From: Campylobacteraceae bacterium
GTDB taxonomy: Bacteria; Campylobacterota; Campylobacteria; Campylobacterales; Sulfurovaceae
DNA length: 8,409 bases
Assembly (NCBI GenBank): GCA_027002755.1
Contig: JALWZI010000036.1
Location: forward strand, 1-8,409
Direction: 5' to 3'
Part shown: positions 1 to 6,305 of the stretch, piece by piece
How the letters are laid out: each line of letters begins with the position of its first letter
Numbering within the stretch: the first letter of the stretch is position 1
Made by a program: the position numbers and the translations under genes
Notes under the pieces: generated by a model
What the model saw: only the letters and a program-made list of their open reading frames with translations
The model's database searches: none
What the model was told of the DNA's origin: nothing

Positions 1-1669
1 GGCCGTCCTCGGTCCGGAAGTCCAGCAGGTGCAGGATCGGCGTATCCTCGTGATAGATGGGCCACTGCATCCCCCGCTTGCGGTGGCGTTTCAGCCGATA
101 GTAGGCGGCCCCGCTGAAGCGCTCGGGGGCAACACGGCGCACCTCGTTCCAGACCGCTTCACTGTCGGCGAAATCGAAATTCTCCCCGTCGCCCAGTTTG
201 CGGGCCATCAGGGTAAGTACCTCCCAGTCGTCGGGCAGATCACTCTCCACCAGAGGTTGGGAGAGGTGGAGCCGACGCATGGCGTTGATATAGACCCCGG
301 TCTTTTCGTAGGCCGACCTGACCCCCACGACGATATCAGCTCTTTGGGCGATCTCGGTCATGAAGAGCTCCTGGACCATCAGAAACTCCAGGTTGTTCAG
401 TGCCCGGTCGATCTTGTTGAGATTGGGGTGGATGTGGGCGATATCCTCCCCCATATTGAGCAGTGCCTTGATCTCGCCCCGCTCCATGGCGTCGATGAGC
501 TGCGGGGTCATCAGCCCCACCTCCCTGGGGGCTTTGTAATCGGGGGCGTAGTAGGGCAGGCACCCCATGTCGCAGGCCCCCTGGACGTTGTTCTGACCCC
601 GCAGGGGCATGAGCCCGGCCCCGGTCTTGCCGATATTGCCCGTCAGAAGCGCCAGATGGGTCAGGGCCATGACGGCATAGGAGCCGTCCAGATGTTCGGT
701 GATCCCCAGTCCCCAGAAGATCATAGAGCGCTTGACCGCATACTCCCGGGCGATGTTGGGGATCATCTTGGCCAGATACTCATACCCCTCCACCTGCTTG
801 AAAAAGGCAGGGTCGGCATAGGGATCGGCGAGGATCTTTTGGCGGTACTCCTCGAAATTTTTGGTCCGGTTGGCCACAAACTCCTTGTCGTAGAGCTCCT
901 CGTCCAGGATCACGTAGGCCATCATGTTGAGGATCAGCAGATTGGCTTCGAAGGGGATGATGCAGTCGTGTTTGGCCAGTTTGGCCAGTTTGGTCCGGCG
1001 CACATCGATCACCGCCAGGTTGTTCTGGGTGCGGGCGACGTCGACAATGCGGTTGGCGATGATGGGATGGGCTTCGATGGTGTTGGAGCCGATGACGATC
1101 ATGAACTCCGCTTCGTAGATGTCGTTGTAGGGGTTGGTGGCCGCCCCCTCTCCGATGGTGGCCCGCATTCCCTTAAGACTGGGAGAGTGGCAGACCCGGG
1201 CGCAGTTGTCCACGTGGGGCGAACCCATGGTTTCCCGGCAGAATTTCTGAAAGGCGTAGGCACTCTCGCAGCTGGTCCTCGCTCCGCCGATGGCGCAGAA
1301 ACTGTGGCTGCCGTGTCGTTCCCGGATCTCGGCCAGTTTCGCCGCCGCCAGATCCGTAGCGGTCTCCAGGTCCGTCACCATCCACTCCGCATCCAGCTCC
1401 TCCAGCCTCTCCCGATACCGGGCCGCCAGCCCGGGGTTGCGTTCCAGAAAGCTTTTGCGCACCCTCGGCCGACGGATCCGGTCCCTCGCCTCGACGAAAT
1501 CGTAGCCATATTTGCCCTTGATGCAGAGCTTGCCCTGGCTGACCACACCGTCTTTCTGGGCATAGACCTTGACGATCCGGTTCTCTTCGACGACCCCGGT
1601 GATATCGCACCCTACCCCGCAATAGGTGCAGACACTCTCGATCTCTTTGCGTTCGACTTTTTGCTCCAT
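1..1669 (-). CDS. Formate dehydrogenase catalytic (alpha) subunit, Mo/W-bis-MGD, Cys type; 3' end outside window
   Basis: The frame is open for 556 codons from the ATG at 1669-1667 to the window edge, with no stop. The product is a molybdopterin oxidoreductase that interconverts formate and CO2. Visible motifs are an N-terminal [4Fe-4S] site, C14-x2-C17-x3-C21-x27-C49, followed by Lys51; the active-site segment NCARVCHSPS, with Cys160 as the metal ligand and His161; and LRGQNNVQGACDMG with Arg357. These match the FdhF-type U140/H141/R333 triad, but position 160 is an ordinary TGC Cys codon, not the TGA that would encode selenocysteine. NCARVCHSP separates it from nitrate reductases. No Tat signal precedes the cluster, so it is probably cytoplasmic. 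The family is usually about 700 residues or more, so roughly the last fifth or more is missing. The start is supported by the cluster spacing and a weak GGGATGG ribosome site. It lies 51 bases after recG; partner subunits are not visible. Confidence 0.9.
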   Translation of the reverse strand, partial: MEQKVERKEIESVCTYCGVGCDITGVVEENRIVKVYAQKDGVVSQGKLCIKGKYGYDFVEARDRIRRPRVRKSFLERNPGLAARYRERLEELDAEWMVTDLETATDLAAAKLAEIRERHGSHSFCAIGGARTSCESAYAFQKFCRETMGSPHVDNCARVCHSPSLKGMRATIGEGAATNPYNDIYEAEFMIVIGSNTIEAHPIIANRIVDVARTQNNLAVIDVRRTKLAKLAKHDCIIPFEANLLILNMMAYVILDEELYDKEFVANRTKNFEEYRQKILADPYADPAFFKQVEGYEYLAKMIPNIAREYAVKRSMIFWGLGITEHLDGSYAVMALTHLALLTGNIGKTGAGLMPLRGQNNVQGACDMGCLPYYAPDYKAPREVGLMTPQLIDAMERGEIKALLNMGEDIAHIHPNLNKIDRALNNLEFLMVQELFMTEIAQRADIVVGVRSAYEKTGVYINAMRRLHLSQPLVESDLPDDWEVLTLMARKLGDGENFDFADSEAVWNEVRRVAPERFSGAAYYRLKRHRKRGMQWPIYHEDTPILHLLDFRTEDG

Positions 1670-1683
1670 GAACCATCCCGCAG

Positions 1684-1713
1684 ATTAAAAGTTTGTAGCT
1701 AGTTTGTAACCAA
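1684..1713 (-). promoter_or_regulatory. Possible sigma70 promoter of the formate dehydrogenase gene
   Basis: On the minus strand, TTGGTT (1713-1708) and TTTAAT (1689-1684) are separated by 18 bases. The -10 is one base from consensus and the -35 is weak (3 of 6). The implied transcript would begin only about 8 bases before the start codon, which is unusually short. The same segment holds a direct repeat of GTTTGTA at 11-base spacing (1691-1697 and 1702-1708). It is the only AT-rich promoter-like stretch in the recG-formate dehydrogenase gap, so read-through from recG remains possible. Confidence 0.25.
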
Positions 1714-1720
1714 GTTTCCC

Positions 1721-3553
1721 TTAGAGTTCTCCCTCAGCCTGGACCTTCGCCCCCAGCCTCGCTCGGGCCTGTGCGATGATCGCCTCGTCCTCCGCCAGAT
1801 CCAGCCAGCGGAATTTCTGTCCGCTCTGGATCGTTCCGTCCACGATATCCCCGCTGTTGCGGTAGGCCAGGTCCAGACGGGCGATCTCGAAACCGCTTCG
1901 GGTCAGGCAGAATTTTGTAAGCCGCTCGTTGCCCGGCTGATGGGAGTAGAGAAAGCACCAACTCTCCAGGCCGTTGCGCCCTACCCGTCCCCGCAGTTGG
2001 TGAAGCGTCGCCAGTCCCAGCCGTTCAGCCCCCACGATCACCACGGTACTGAGCCGCGGCAAACTGATCCCCACTTCGATGACCGTGGTCGCCAGCAGAA
2101 TCCTCCCCTTCTCCCGGAACTCCAGGAGGATCTCCTCTTTGTTCTTGTCCCGGCCGTGGGTCACATAGACCCCTTCGAAGCGCTTCTCCCAGAACCCCCG
2201 TGCCTCGTCGATAGACTGATAGGGGACCTCCTCGCTCTCCTCCACCAGCGGATAGACGATGAGCACCTGATGCTCCTCTTCCAGTTCCGACTCGATGTGC
2301 TTCAGGAGTTGGGGGAAGTCGCTGCGGCCGATGACACGGGAGTGGATCTTTTTTTCGAAGGGGGTCTGGGTGATGAGGCTGACGTCGATGAGCTCCGACT
2401 CCATCATCGCCTGGGTTCTCGGGATGGGAGTGGCGGAGAACTGCAGGTAGTGGGGGCGCCGCTCCCCCCGGCTCACCATCGCCTCCAGCATCGCCCGCTG
2501 CCGGGTTCCGAAGCGGTGCTGCTCATCCACCATCACCAGCGCCGCCTGGGGAAGATCCTCCAGGTAGAGCAGCGCATGGGTGCCGATGATAAAATCGGCC
2601 TCCCGGTAATCCCCTTCCATCCGCCCCTGCATGACCAGCGCCGTCTTCAGATCCCCGGGCAGATGCCTGCACGCCTCTTCGTAGAGCTGCTGGGCCAAGA
2701 TCGAGGTGGGGGCCATAAGGATCGAGCGCTCTTTCCCTGCGATCACGGCGGCGGCCAGGATCACCATGGTCTTGCCGCTGCCCACATCTCCGATGACCAT
2801 CCGGCGGGCGGCCCGCTCCTTCCGGGCCAGATCCTGACGGATCTCCCCGATGACCCGGCGCTGATCCTCCGTCAGGGAGAAGGGCAGACCTTCGACAAAA
2901 GGCTCCACCGGAGCCATCAGCGCCTTGAGAGCCGGAAACTCCCGGCGTTTGGAGCGGAGTTTTTTCAGATGATTATACGCTTCGATAAATTTGAGAAGCC
3001 TCAGCTCCTCCCCTTCCGGCGTGGCCGAGAGCTCGCCTGCGCCGGCATACTCATCGGGGAAATGCCGCTGCATCAGCAGCTGCACTTCCCGGCTCTCCAG
3101 CCCCTCGGCAAAGAGGTTGCGTTCGGTGACATAGGTGCCGATCAGCGCCCGAATTTCATTCTCTTTAAGGACGGTTTTGTAGCGGGGGAGGATCCGGCCG
3201 TACTCTTTGAGGGAGCGGGGCTGGGCGATCTGGGGCCAGTTGTTGTAGAGAGTCACTTTGCCGTGGATGATATGGCGGCTGCCCGGTTCGAAGAGGCGCT
3301 GATGGTAGGGGGTCGCTTTGAAAAACTGTCCGGTGATCTGCCGGCCGAGGGCCGGCAGCCGGAAACGCACCTGCATCCGTCCCCCCTGGATGCGCCGATC
3401 GGTCACCTCCGCCTCGAAGGTCTGGGTCTTTCCCGCTTCGATCCGGGGACTCAGACGGGTATCCTCATAGGAGGCAGGCAGGATCAGCGCCAGATCCAGG
3501 AGGGTGCGGATCTTGAGTTTGCGAAAGAGCGCCCTCGCCTCCGCCTCTTCCAT
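1721..3553 (-). CDS. recG: ATP-dependent DNA helicase RecG
   Basis: This is a 610-residue superfamily 2 helicase that remodels stalled replication forks and Holliday junctions in the cytoplasm. The N-terminal third (about 1-200) corresponds to the wedge/OB region (for example FEAEVTDRRIQGGRMQVRF at 46-64). The helicase core carries Walker A GDVGSGKT (255-262), motif II DEQH (343-346), motif III SATPIPRT (373-380) and motif VI QLRGRVGR (519-526). The C-terminal part after 550 corresponds to the TRG region. E. coli RecG is longer (693); a shorter form is, as I recall, normal in Campylobacterota. AAGGAG five bases before the ATG fixes the start. In the TRG region the usual LRGPGE and GTRQ read YRNSGD and GTIQ. 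It follows the M16 gene after a 119-base gap rich in inverted repeats, so it may have its own promoter. mqnC-M16-recG is, from memory, also the order in Campylobacter jejuni. Confidence 0.97.
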   Translation of the reverse strand: MEEAEARALFRKLKIRTLLDLALILPASYEDTRLSPRIEAGKTQTFEAEVTDRRIQGGRMQVRFRLPALGRQITGQFFKATPYHQRLFEPGSRHIIHGKVTLYNNWPQIAQPRSLKEYGRILPRYKTVLKENEIRALIGTYVTERNLFAEGLESREVQLLMQRHFPDEYAGAGELSATPEGEELRLLKFIEAYNHLKKLRSKRREFPALKALMAPVEPFVEGLPFSLTEDQRRVIGEIRQDLARKERAARRMVIGDVGSGKTMVILAAAVIAGKERSILMAPTSILAQQLYEEACRHLPGDLKTALVMQGRMEGDYREADFIIGTHALLYLEDLPQAALVMVDEQHRFGTRQRAMLEAMVSRGERRPHYLQFSATPIPRTQAMMESELIDVSLITQTPFEKKIHSRVIGRSDFPQLLKHIESELEEEHQVLIVYPLVEESEEVPYQSIDEARGFWEKRFEGVYVTHGRDKNKEEILLEFREKGRILLATTVIEVGISLPRLSTVVIVGAERLGLATLHQLRGRVGRNGLESWCFLYSHQPGNERLTKFCLTRSGFEIARLDLAYRNSGDIVDGTIQSGQKFRWLDLAEDEAIIAQARARLGAKVQAEGEL

Positions 3554-3576
3554 CGGAACTCCTTCGTGTCGGGATC

Positions 3577-3606
3577 GCCGTTTCCGTTATCTTAGCAGGA
3601 AACGGC
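3577..3606 (-). promoter_or_regulatory. 9-bp perfect inverted repeat upstream of recG, enclosing a possible -10 box
   Basis: GCCGTTTCC (3577-3585) and GGAAACGGC (3598-3606) are perfect inverted arms around a 12-base loop. On the minus strand the loop contains TAAGAT (3594-3589), a plausible -10 hexamer about 35 bases before the recG start. The arms would then flank the -10, as an operator does. No T-run follows the hairpin on the minus strand, so it is unlikely to be a terminator. Both the promoter and the operator role are inference. Confidence 0.4.
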
Positions 3607-3621
3607 AACACCAAAGCAGAG

Positions 3622-3638
3622 AATGACACAACGTCATT
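3622..3638. repeat. 6-bp inverted repeat in the M16-recG gap
   Basis: AATGAC (3622-3627) and GTCATT (3633-3638) flank a 5-base centre, giving a TGAC-N5-GTCA dyad. It lies 34 bases past the M16 stop and 16 bases upstream (on the minus strand) of the larger recG inverted repeat. It could be a dyad operator or a weak hairpin at the end of the M16 transcript. No T-tract follows directly on either strand. It does not match FNR or CRP consensus boxes. Confidence 0.35.
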
Positions 3639-3672
3639 TCAGAGAAAGAAAACGCACGGTTCTCCTCACCAC

Positions 3673-4920
3673 TCAACGCTCTCCCTTTTTCGTCACGATC
3701 GACCAGCTGATCTTTCCGATCTCGGGATGCTCTTTGATGAAGGCGTTGAGATCCTCAAGCTTCATCTGCCGGATCATCTCCAGCTCTTTGGCGGACCAGC
3801 CCAGCCCCAGGCCGTCATAGTACTCCCGAAAGGCCCGGTTCATCCGCTGGGCCAGGGTTTCGGTGCGCAAGGGCTCGCTCCCAAGAAAGAACTTTTTGGC
3901 ACTCTCCAGCTCTTCGGCGCTGACCCCTTTGGCCAGGAAATCCTCTATCACCTCTTTGACCACCTTTTTAGCCTCGTCACCGCTGGTGATCTTGGTCTGA
4001 AGATACCCGCTGAAGTAGCTGTGGGTTCTGTTGACCGCCAGACGGGCATAGGCGGAGTAGGCCAGTCCCCGTTTGACCCGAATCTCCTCCATGAGCCGGC
4101 TGCCGAAACCGCCGCTGCCCAGGATGAAAGCCGCCACTTTGCCGTAGACCCGTTTGGGATCGTCAGAGCGCATGGTATAGGGAGCACCGAAATAGATGTA
4201 GGCCTGATCGGTCTCTTCGTAGGCGACAGTTTGATGCTCTTTGTCGTTGGCGGAGAAATGGGGAATCGGCGCCACTTTGCCATGCGGGAGAGAGGCGACC
4301 GCTTTTTTGACGGCCGCCTCCACCTCGGCGGGAGTGAATTTTCCGCCGATGACGACGATGAGATTCTCCAGGTGGAGATGTTCTTTCAGATACCTTTCGA
4401 CCGCATCGAGTTTCAGACCCTTGATACTCTCGGGGGTTCCCAGAGCCGGATGGGCCAGCGGGGTCCCTTCGAAGAGGATCGAACGAAGCCGGATCGCCGC
4501 GATGTAGTCGAAATCGCTCTCTTTCTGCTGCAACTGTCCCAGGGTCCGTGTCCGGACCTTCTCGAAAGCCTCAGGGGTGAGGTTGGGATCGGCCAGCAGC
4601 TCTTTCATCTTCTCCACCCCGAAGCCGAACTCGCTTTTGAGCGCCTCTAGCGAGAGGACGAAGGTCTCCCTGCCCGTGTCGGCATGCAGCTGCACCGCCC
4701 GATTCTCCAGGGCCTCGGCGAAGGCGATCGCCCCCTCTTTGCGGGTCCCCTCCCCCAGCATCGCCGCACTGAACCGGGCGATCCCCGGCACCGTATCAGC
4801 CAGAGAGCCGCTGTCGGTGAAGATCAGCTCCATGGAAGCCAGCGGCAGACGCTTCTCCTCTTCGAAAACGACAGGGATCTTGACCCCCTGCACCTCAACA
4901 TGCATCAAAGTAGCGGCCAT
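3673..4920 (-). CDS. M16-family peptidase-like protein lacking the HXXEH zinc motif (non-catalytic type)
   Basis: The 415-residue product has the M16 architecture. Its N-terminal half begins VEVQGVKIPVVFEEEKRLP and continues through DSGSLADTVPGIARFSAAMLGEGT. Its C-terminal half contains FGSRLMEEIRVKRGLAYSAY (272-291), the region that carries the Arg/Tyr substrate-binding residues (Arg284 with Tyr288 or Tyr291). Where active members have G-x-A-H-x-x-E-H, this protein has Arg49, Ala52 and Ala53, so zinc cannot be held there. It therefore resembles the non-catalytic subunit of two-subunit M16B proteases, and a zinc-bearing partner would have to lie elsewhere. The ATG at 4920 is preceded by AAGGA and no signal peptide follows, so a cytoplasmic location is likely. 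The gene has its own candidate promoter, behind a terminator that follows mqnC. Neighbours mqnC and recG match the order I recall from Campylobacter. Family assignment is firm; cellular role is unknown. Confidence 0.88.
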   Translation of the reverse strand: MAATLMHVEVQGVKIPVVFEEEKRLPLASMELIFTDSGSLADTVPGIARFSAAMLGEGTRKEGAIAFAEALENRAVQLHADTGRETFVLSLEALKSEFGFGVEKMKELLADPNLTPEAFEKVRTRTLGQLQQKESDFDYIAAIRLRSILFEGTPLAHPALGTPESIKGLKLDAVERYLKEHLHLENLIVVIGGKFTPAEVEAAVKKAVASLPHGKVAPIPHFSANDKEHQTVAYEETDQAYIYFGAPYTMRSDDPKRVYGKVAAFILGSGGFGSRLMEEIRVKRGLAYSAYARLAVNRTHSYFSGYLQTKITSGDEAKKVVKEVIEDFLAKGVSAEELESAKKFFLGSEPLRTETLAQRMNRAFREYYDGLGLGWSAKELEMIRQMKLEDLNAFIKEHPEIGKISWSIVTKKGER

Positions 4921-4942
4921 GGCAAATCCTTGGAAAAAGAGT

Positions 4943-4971
4943 ATCGTAACTATAAATCTTTTGAATGTCGA
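4943..4971 (-). promoter_or_regulatory. Candidate sigma70 promoter of the M16 gene
   Basis: On the minus strand, TCGACA (4971-4966, five of six to TTGACA) and TACGAT (4948-4943, four of six to TATAAT) are exactly 17 bases apart. An overlapping TATAGT lies between them. The site falls just after the terminator that closes mqnC and before the AAGGA ribosome site at 4931-4927, where a new promoter would be needed. Transcription would start near 4936. This is a consensus match only. Confidence 0.45.
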
Positions 4972-4983
4972 TCTTTGTCTTTT

Positions 4984-5011
4984 GAAAAAAAAGCGGAGCC
5001 ACCGCACCGCT
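4984..5011 (-). terminator. Intrinsic terminator after mqnC
   Basis: On the minus strand a GC-rich hairpin has outer arms AGCGG (5011-5007) and CCGCT (4996-4992), one mismatch, two further inner pairs and a four-base loop. It runs directly into eight Ts (4992-4985). The T-run exists only in the minus direction, so it ends mqnC transcripts and separates mqnC from the M16 gene. It lies about 10 bases past the heptamer array that contains the mqnC stop. Confidence 0.65.
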
Positions 5012-5020
5012 ATCAATAAC

Positions 5021-5048
5021 TCCTCACTCCTCATTCCTCATTCCTCAT
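5021..5048. repeat. Tandem heptamer array, unit TCCTCAT, four units, over the mqnC stop
   Basis: On the plus strand the units are TCCTCAC, TCCTCAT, TCCTCAT and TCCTCAT, 28 bp in all with one substitution. On the coding (minus) strand the unit is ATGAGGA, so TGA recurs every seven bases. The first of these is the mqnC stop codon (5047-5045). The array fills the space between the stop and the terminator. Confidence 0.9.
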
Positions 5049-6094
5049 TTGTCAAAGATCTCAAGGATCTCGTAGGCAGTGTTCCGCTTGGCGGGGGTTT
5101 CACCGATATCCCGGATCAGACGGATCATCTCCTCCTGGTTCATCCGGTTGCTGGCCCCCGCGGCGGAGACCACGTTCTCCTCCATCATCGTGCTTCCCAG
5201 ATCATTGGCGCCCCAGAGCAGGGCCATCTGGCCGATGTAGCTGCCCTGGGTGACCCAGGAGCTCTGGATGTTGGGGACATTGTCCAGGAAGAGCCGCGCC
5301 ACCGCCAGCAGCCGCAGATAGCGGTTGGCCGACTGTTTGCGGATCGTGGGGATCTCTTCGACCAGTTCGGTATTTTTCCCCTGGAAGGACCACATAATAA
5401 AGGCCCGGAAACCTCCGGTCTCGTCCTGTAGGCGGCGGATATGGTCAAAATGCTCCACGATCTCCCGATCGGTCTCCACGGTACCGTACATCATCGTCGC
5501 CGTCGATTTGATCCCCAGTTTGTGGGCTTCGCGATGAACCTCCAGCCAGGTATCCTTGTCCAGCTTCTTGGGAGCGATGATGTCCCGCACCCGGTCCGAG
5601 AGGATCTCGGCTCCCGCACCGGGGATCGAGGCCAGCCCCTTGGCATGAAGCCGCCGCAGGACCTCCGCGATGGAGATGTTGGAGCGCCGGGCAATGTAGT
5701 CGATCTCGATGGCGCTGAAGCCGTGGATGGTGATCTGAGGGTACTTTCGGTGGATATGCTCCACCAGATCCTCGTACCACTCGATCTCCAGTTTGGGATG
5801 CACCCCGCCTTGGAAGAGGATCTGGGTCCCACCGATCTCCAGCAGCTCCTCGATCTTGCGGTCGATCTCGTCGAAGCTCAGGATATAGGCGTCTTCATTC
5901 TTCTCATGGCGGTAGAAGGCGCAGAATTTGCAATCGACCCAGCAGACGTTGGTGTAGTTGATGTTGCGATCCACGACAAAGGTGGTGATCCCTTTGGGAT
6001 GGAGTTCCTTTTTGCGGGCATAGGCCATCTTGCCCAGCTCTTTGAGATCGGCGTGTTGGATCAGATCCACGGCTTCGTCGATGCTCATACGCAT
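5045..6094 (-). CDS. mqnC: Cyclic dehypoxanthine futalosine synthase (radical SAM), futalosine menaquinone pathway
   Basis: The 349-residue radical SAM enzyme converts dehypoxanthine futalosine to its cyclic form, an intermediate step of the futalosine (Mqn) route to menaquinone. The [4Fe-4S]/SAM motif C51-x3-C55-x2-C58 sits in NYTNVCWVDCKFCAFYR. Other family segments are FQGGVHP (94-100), IPGAGAEILSDRVRD (157-171), SFQGKNTELVE (236-246) and QSSWVTQGSYIGQMAL (277-292). The last segments favour MqnC over the related aminofutalosine synthase MqnE. Length is normal for the family. The start is the ATG at 6094 with AAAGGGAT upstream; a second ATG two codons in is possible. Menaquinone is the usual electron carrier of Campylobacterota, so the gene fits a respiratory anaerobe or microaerophile. 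It is preceded by a 211-base gap packed with repeats and followed by a heptamer array plus terminator, so it is probably its own transcription unit. Confidence 0.95.
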   Translation of the reverse strand: MRMSIDEAVDLIQHADLKELGKMAYARKKELHPKGITTFVVDRNINYTNVCWVDCKFCAFYRHEKNEDAYILSFDEIDRKIEELLEIGGTQILFQGGVHPKLEIEWYEDLVEHIHRKYPQITIHGFSAIEIDYIARRSNISIAEVLRRLHAKGLASIPGAGAEILSDRVRDIIAPKKLDKDTWLEVHREAHKLGIKSTATMMYGTVETDREIVEHFDHIRRLQDETGGFRAFIMWSFQGKNTELVEEIPTIRKQSANRYLRLLAVARLFLDNVPNIQSSWVTQGSYIGQMALLWGANDLGSTMMEENVVSAAGASNRMNQEEMIRLIRDIGETPAKRNTAYEILEIFDK

Positions 6095-6133
6095 AGGATA
6101 TCCCTTTGATAAGTGAGGAACCGAAGCTTGGAA

Positions 6134-6161
6134 ACTAGTAACGAGTAACTAGTAACTAGTA
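6134..6161. repeat. Tandem heptamer array, unit ACTAGTA, four units
   Basis: The units are ACTAGTA, ACGAGTA, ACTAGTA and ACTAGTA, 28 bp with one substitution, followed by a partial fifth (AC). The unit contains the palindrome ACTAGT, so TAG occurs on both strands every seven bases except in the variant unit. It lies 39 bases upstream of the mqnC start. Confidence 0.9.
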
Positions 6162-6171
6162 ACCGATTTTT

Positions 6172-6199
6172 AATTGAGAATTGAGAATTGAGAATTGAG
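6172..6199. repeat. Tandem heptamer array, unit AATTGAG, four perfect units
   Basis: Four identical copies of AATTGAG span 28 bp, ten bases from the ACTAGTA array. On the plus strand TGA recurs every seven bases and therefore falls in all three frames; the minus strand gains no stop from this unit. There is no coding frame here. Confidence 0.95.
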
Positions 6200-6219
6200 G
6201 CTATGCTGTAAGCACCCCC

Positions 6220-6247
6220 ACTGCCGACTGCCGACTGCCGACTGCCG
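6220..6247. repeat. Tandem heptamer array, unit ACTGCCG, four perfect units
   Basis: Four identical copies of ACTGCCG span 28 bp, followed by a partial fifth (AC). Unlike the neighbouring arrays it is GC-rich and carries no stop codon on either strand. It is 20 bases from the AATTGAG array and 6 bases from the direct-repeat/hairpin element. Confidence 0.95.
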
Positions 6248-6253
6248 ACCAAA

Positions 6254-6295
6254 TTCAAACGACAAAGAGGGGCGGAGCCCCGTTCAAACGACAAA
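6254..6295 (-). terminator. Hairpin between two 13-bp direct repeats, downstream of nusB; possible weak terminator
   Basis: TTCAAACGACAAA occurs at 6254-6266 and again at 6283-6295. Between the copies lies a perfect hairpin, GGGGC (6269-6273) and GCCCC (6277-6281) with a three-base loop. On the minus strand the hairpin is followed by TCTTTGTCGTTT, an interrupted T-rich tract, so it may terminate nusB transcripts weakly. The second copy runs into another AAACGAC heptamer (6286-6299). The minus-strand core GGCTCCGC recurs in the terminator after mqnC. Confidence 0.45.
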
Positions 6296-6305
6296 CGACG
6301 CAATC

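Noticed and set aside
971..992. Short tandem repeat of TTGGCCAGT
   Set aside because: It lies within the formate dehydrogenase reading frame and encodes a KLAKLAK segment with no disruption. Its period is nine bases, so it keeps the frame and is unlike the intergenic heptamers.
29..1702. 557-codon plus-strand open frame
   Set aside because: It is exactly antisense to the formate dehydrogenase, codon for codon. The GC-rich codon use of the real gene removes antisense stops. The translation shows no family motif, whereas the minus strand shows clear iron-sulfur and active-site motifs.
1940..3595. 551-codon plus-strand open frame
   Set aside because: Antisense shadow of recG. Its composition is rich in His, Gly, Leu and Gln, as expected for such shadows, and it has no recognisable domain.
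4921..5034. M16 protein extended upstream to the ATG at 5034, giving a hydrophobic signal-like stretch (RFIVTILFFQGFA)
   Set aside because: The extension translates the heptamer array, the terminator hairpin and its T-run. AAGGA sits at the right distance before the ATG at 4920, and no ATG, GTG or TTG lies just before the hydrophobic stretch.
3727..5431. Two plus-strand frames (307 and 284 codons) opposite the M16 gene and the end of mqnC
   Set aside because: Both run antisense to well-supported genes, and the second passes through the heptamer array and terminator.
6134..6295. Repeats between nusB and mqnC as a CRISPR array
   Set aside because: Units are 7 bp in direct tandem with no spacers, and adjacent arrays have unrelated units. 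No cas genes are present.
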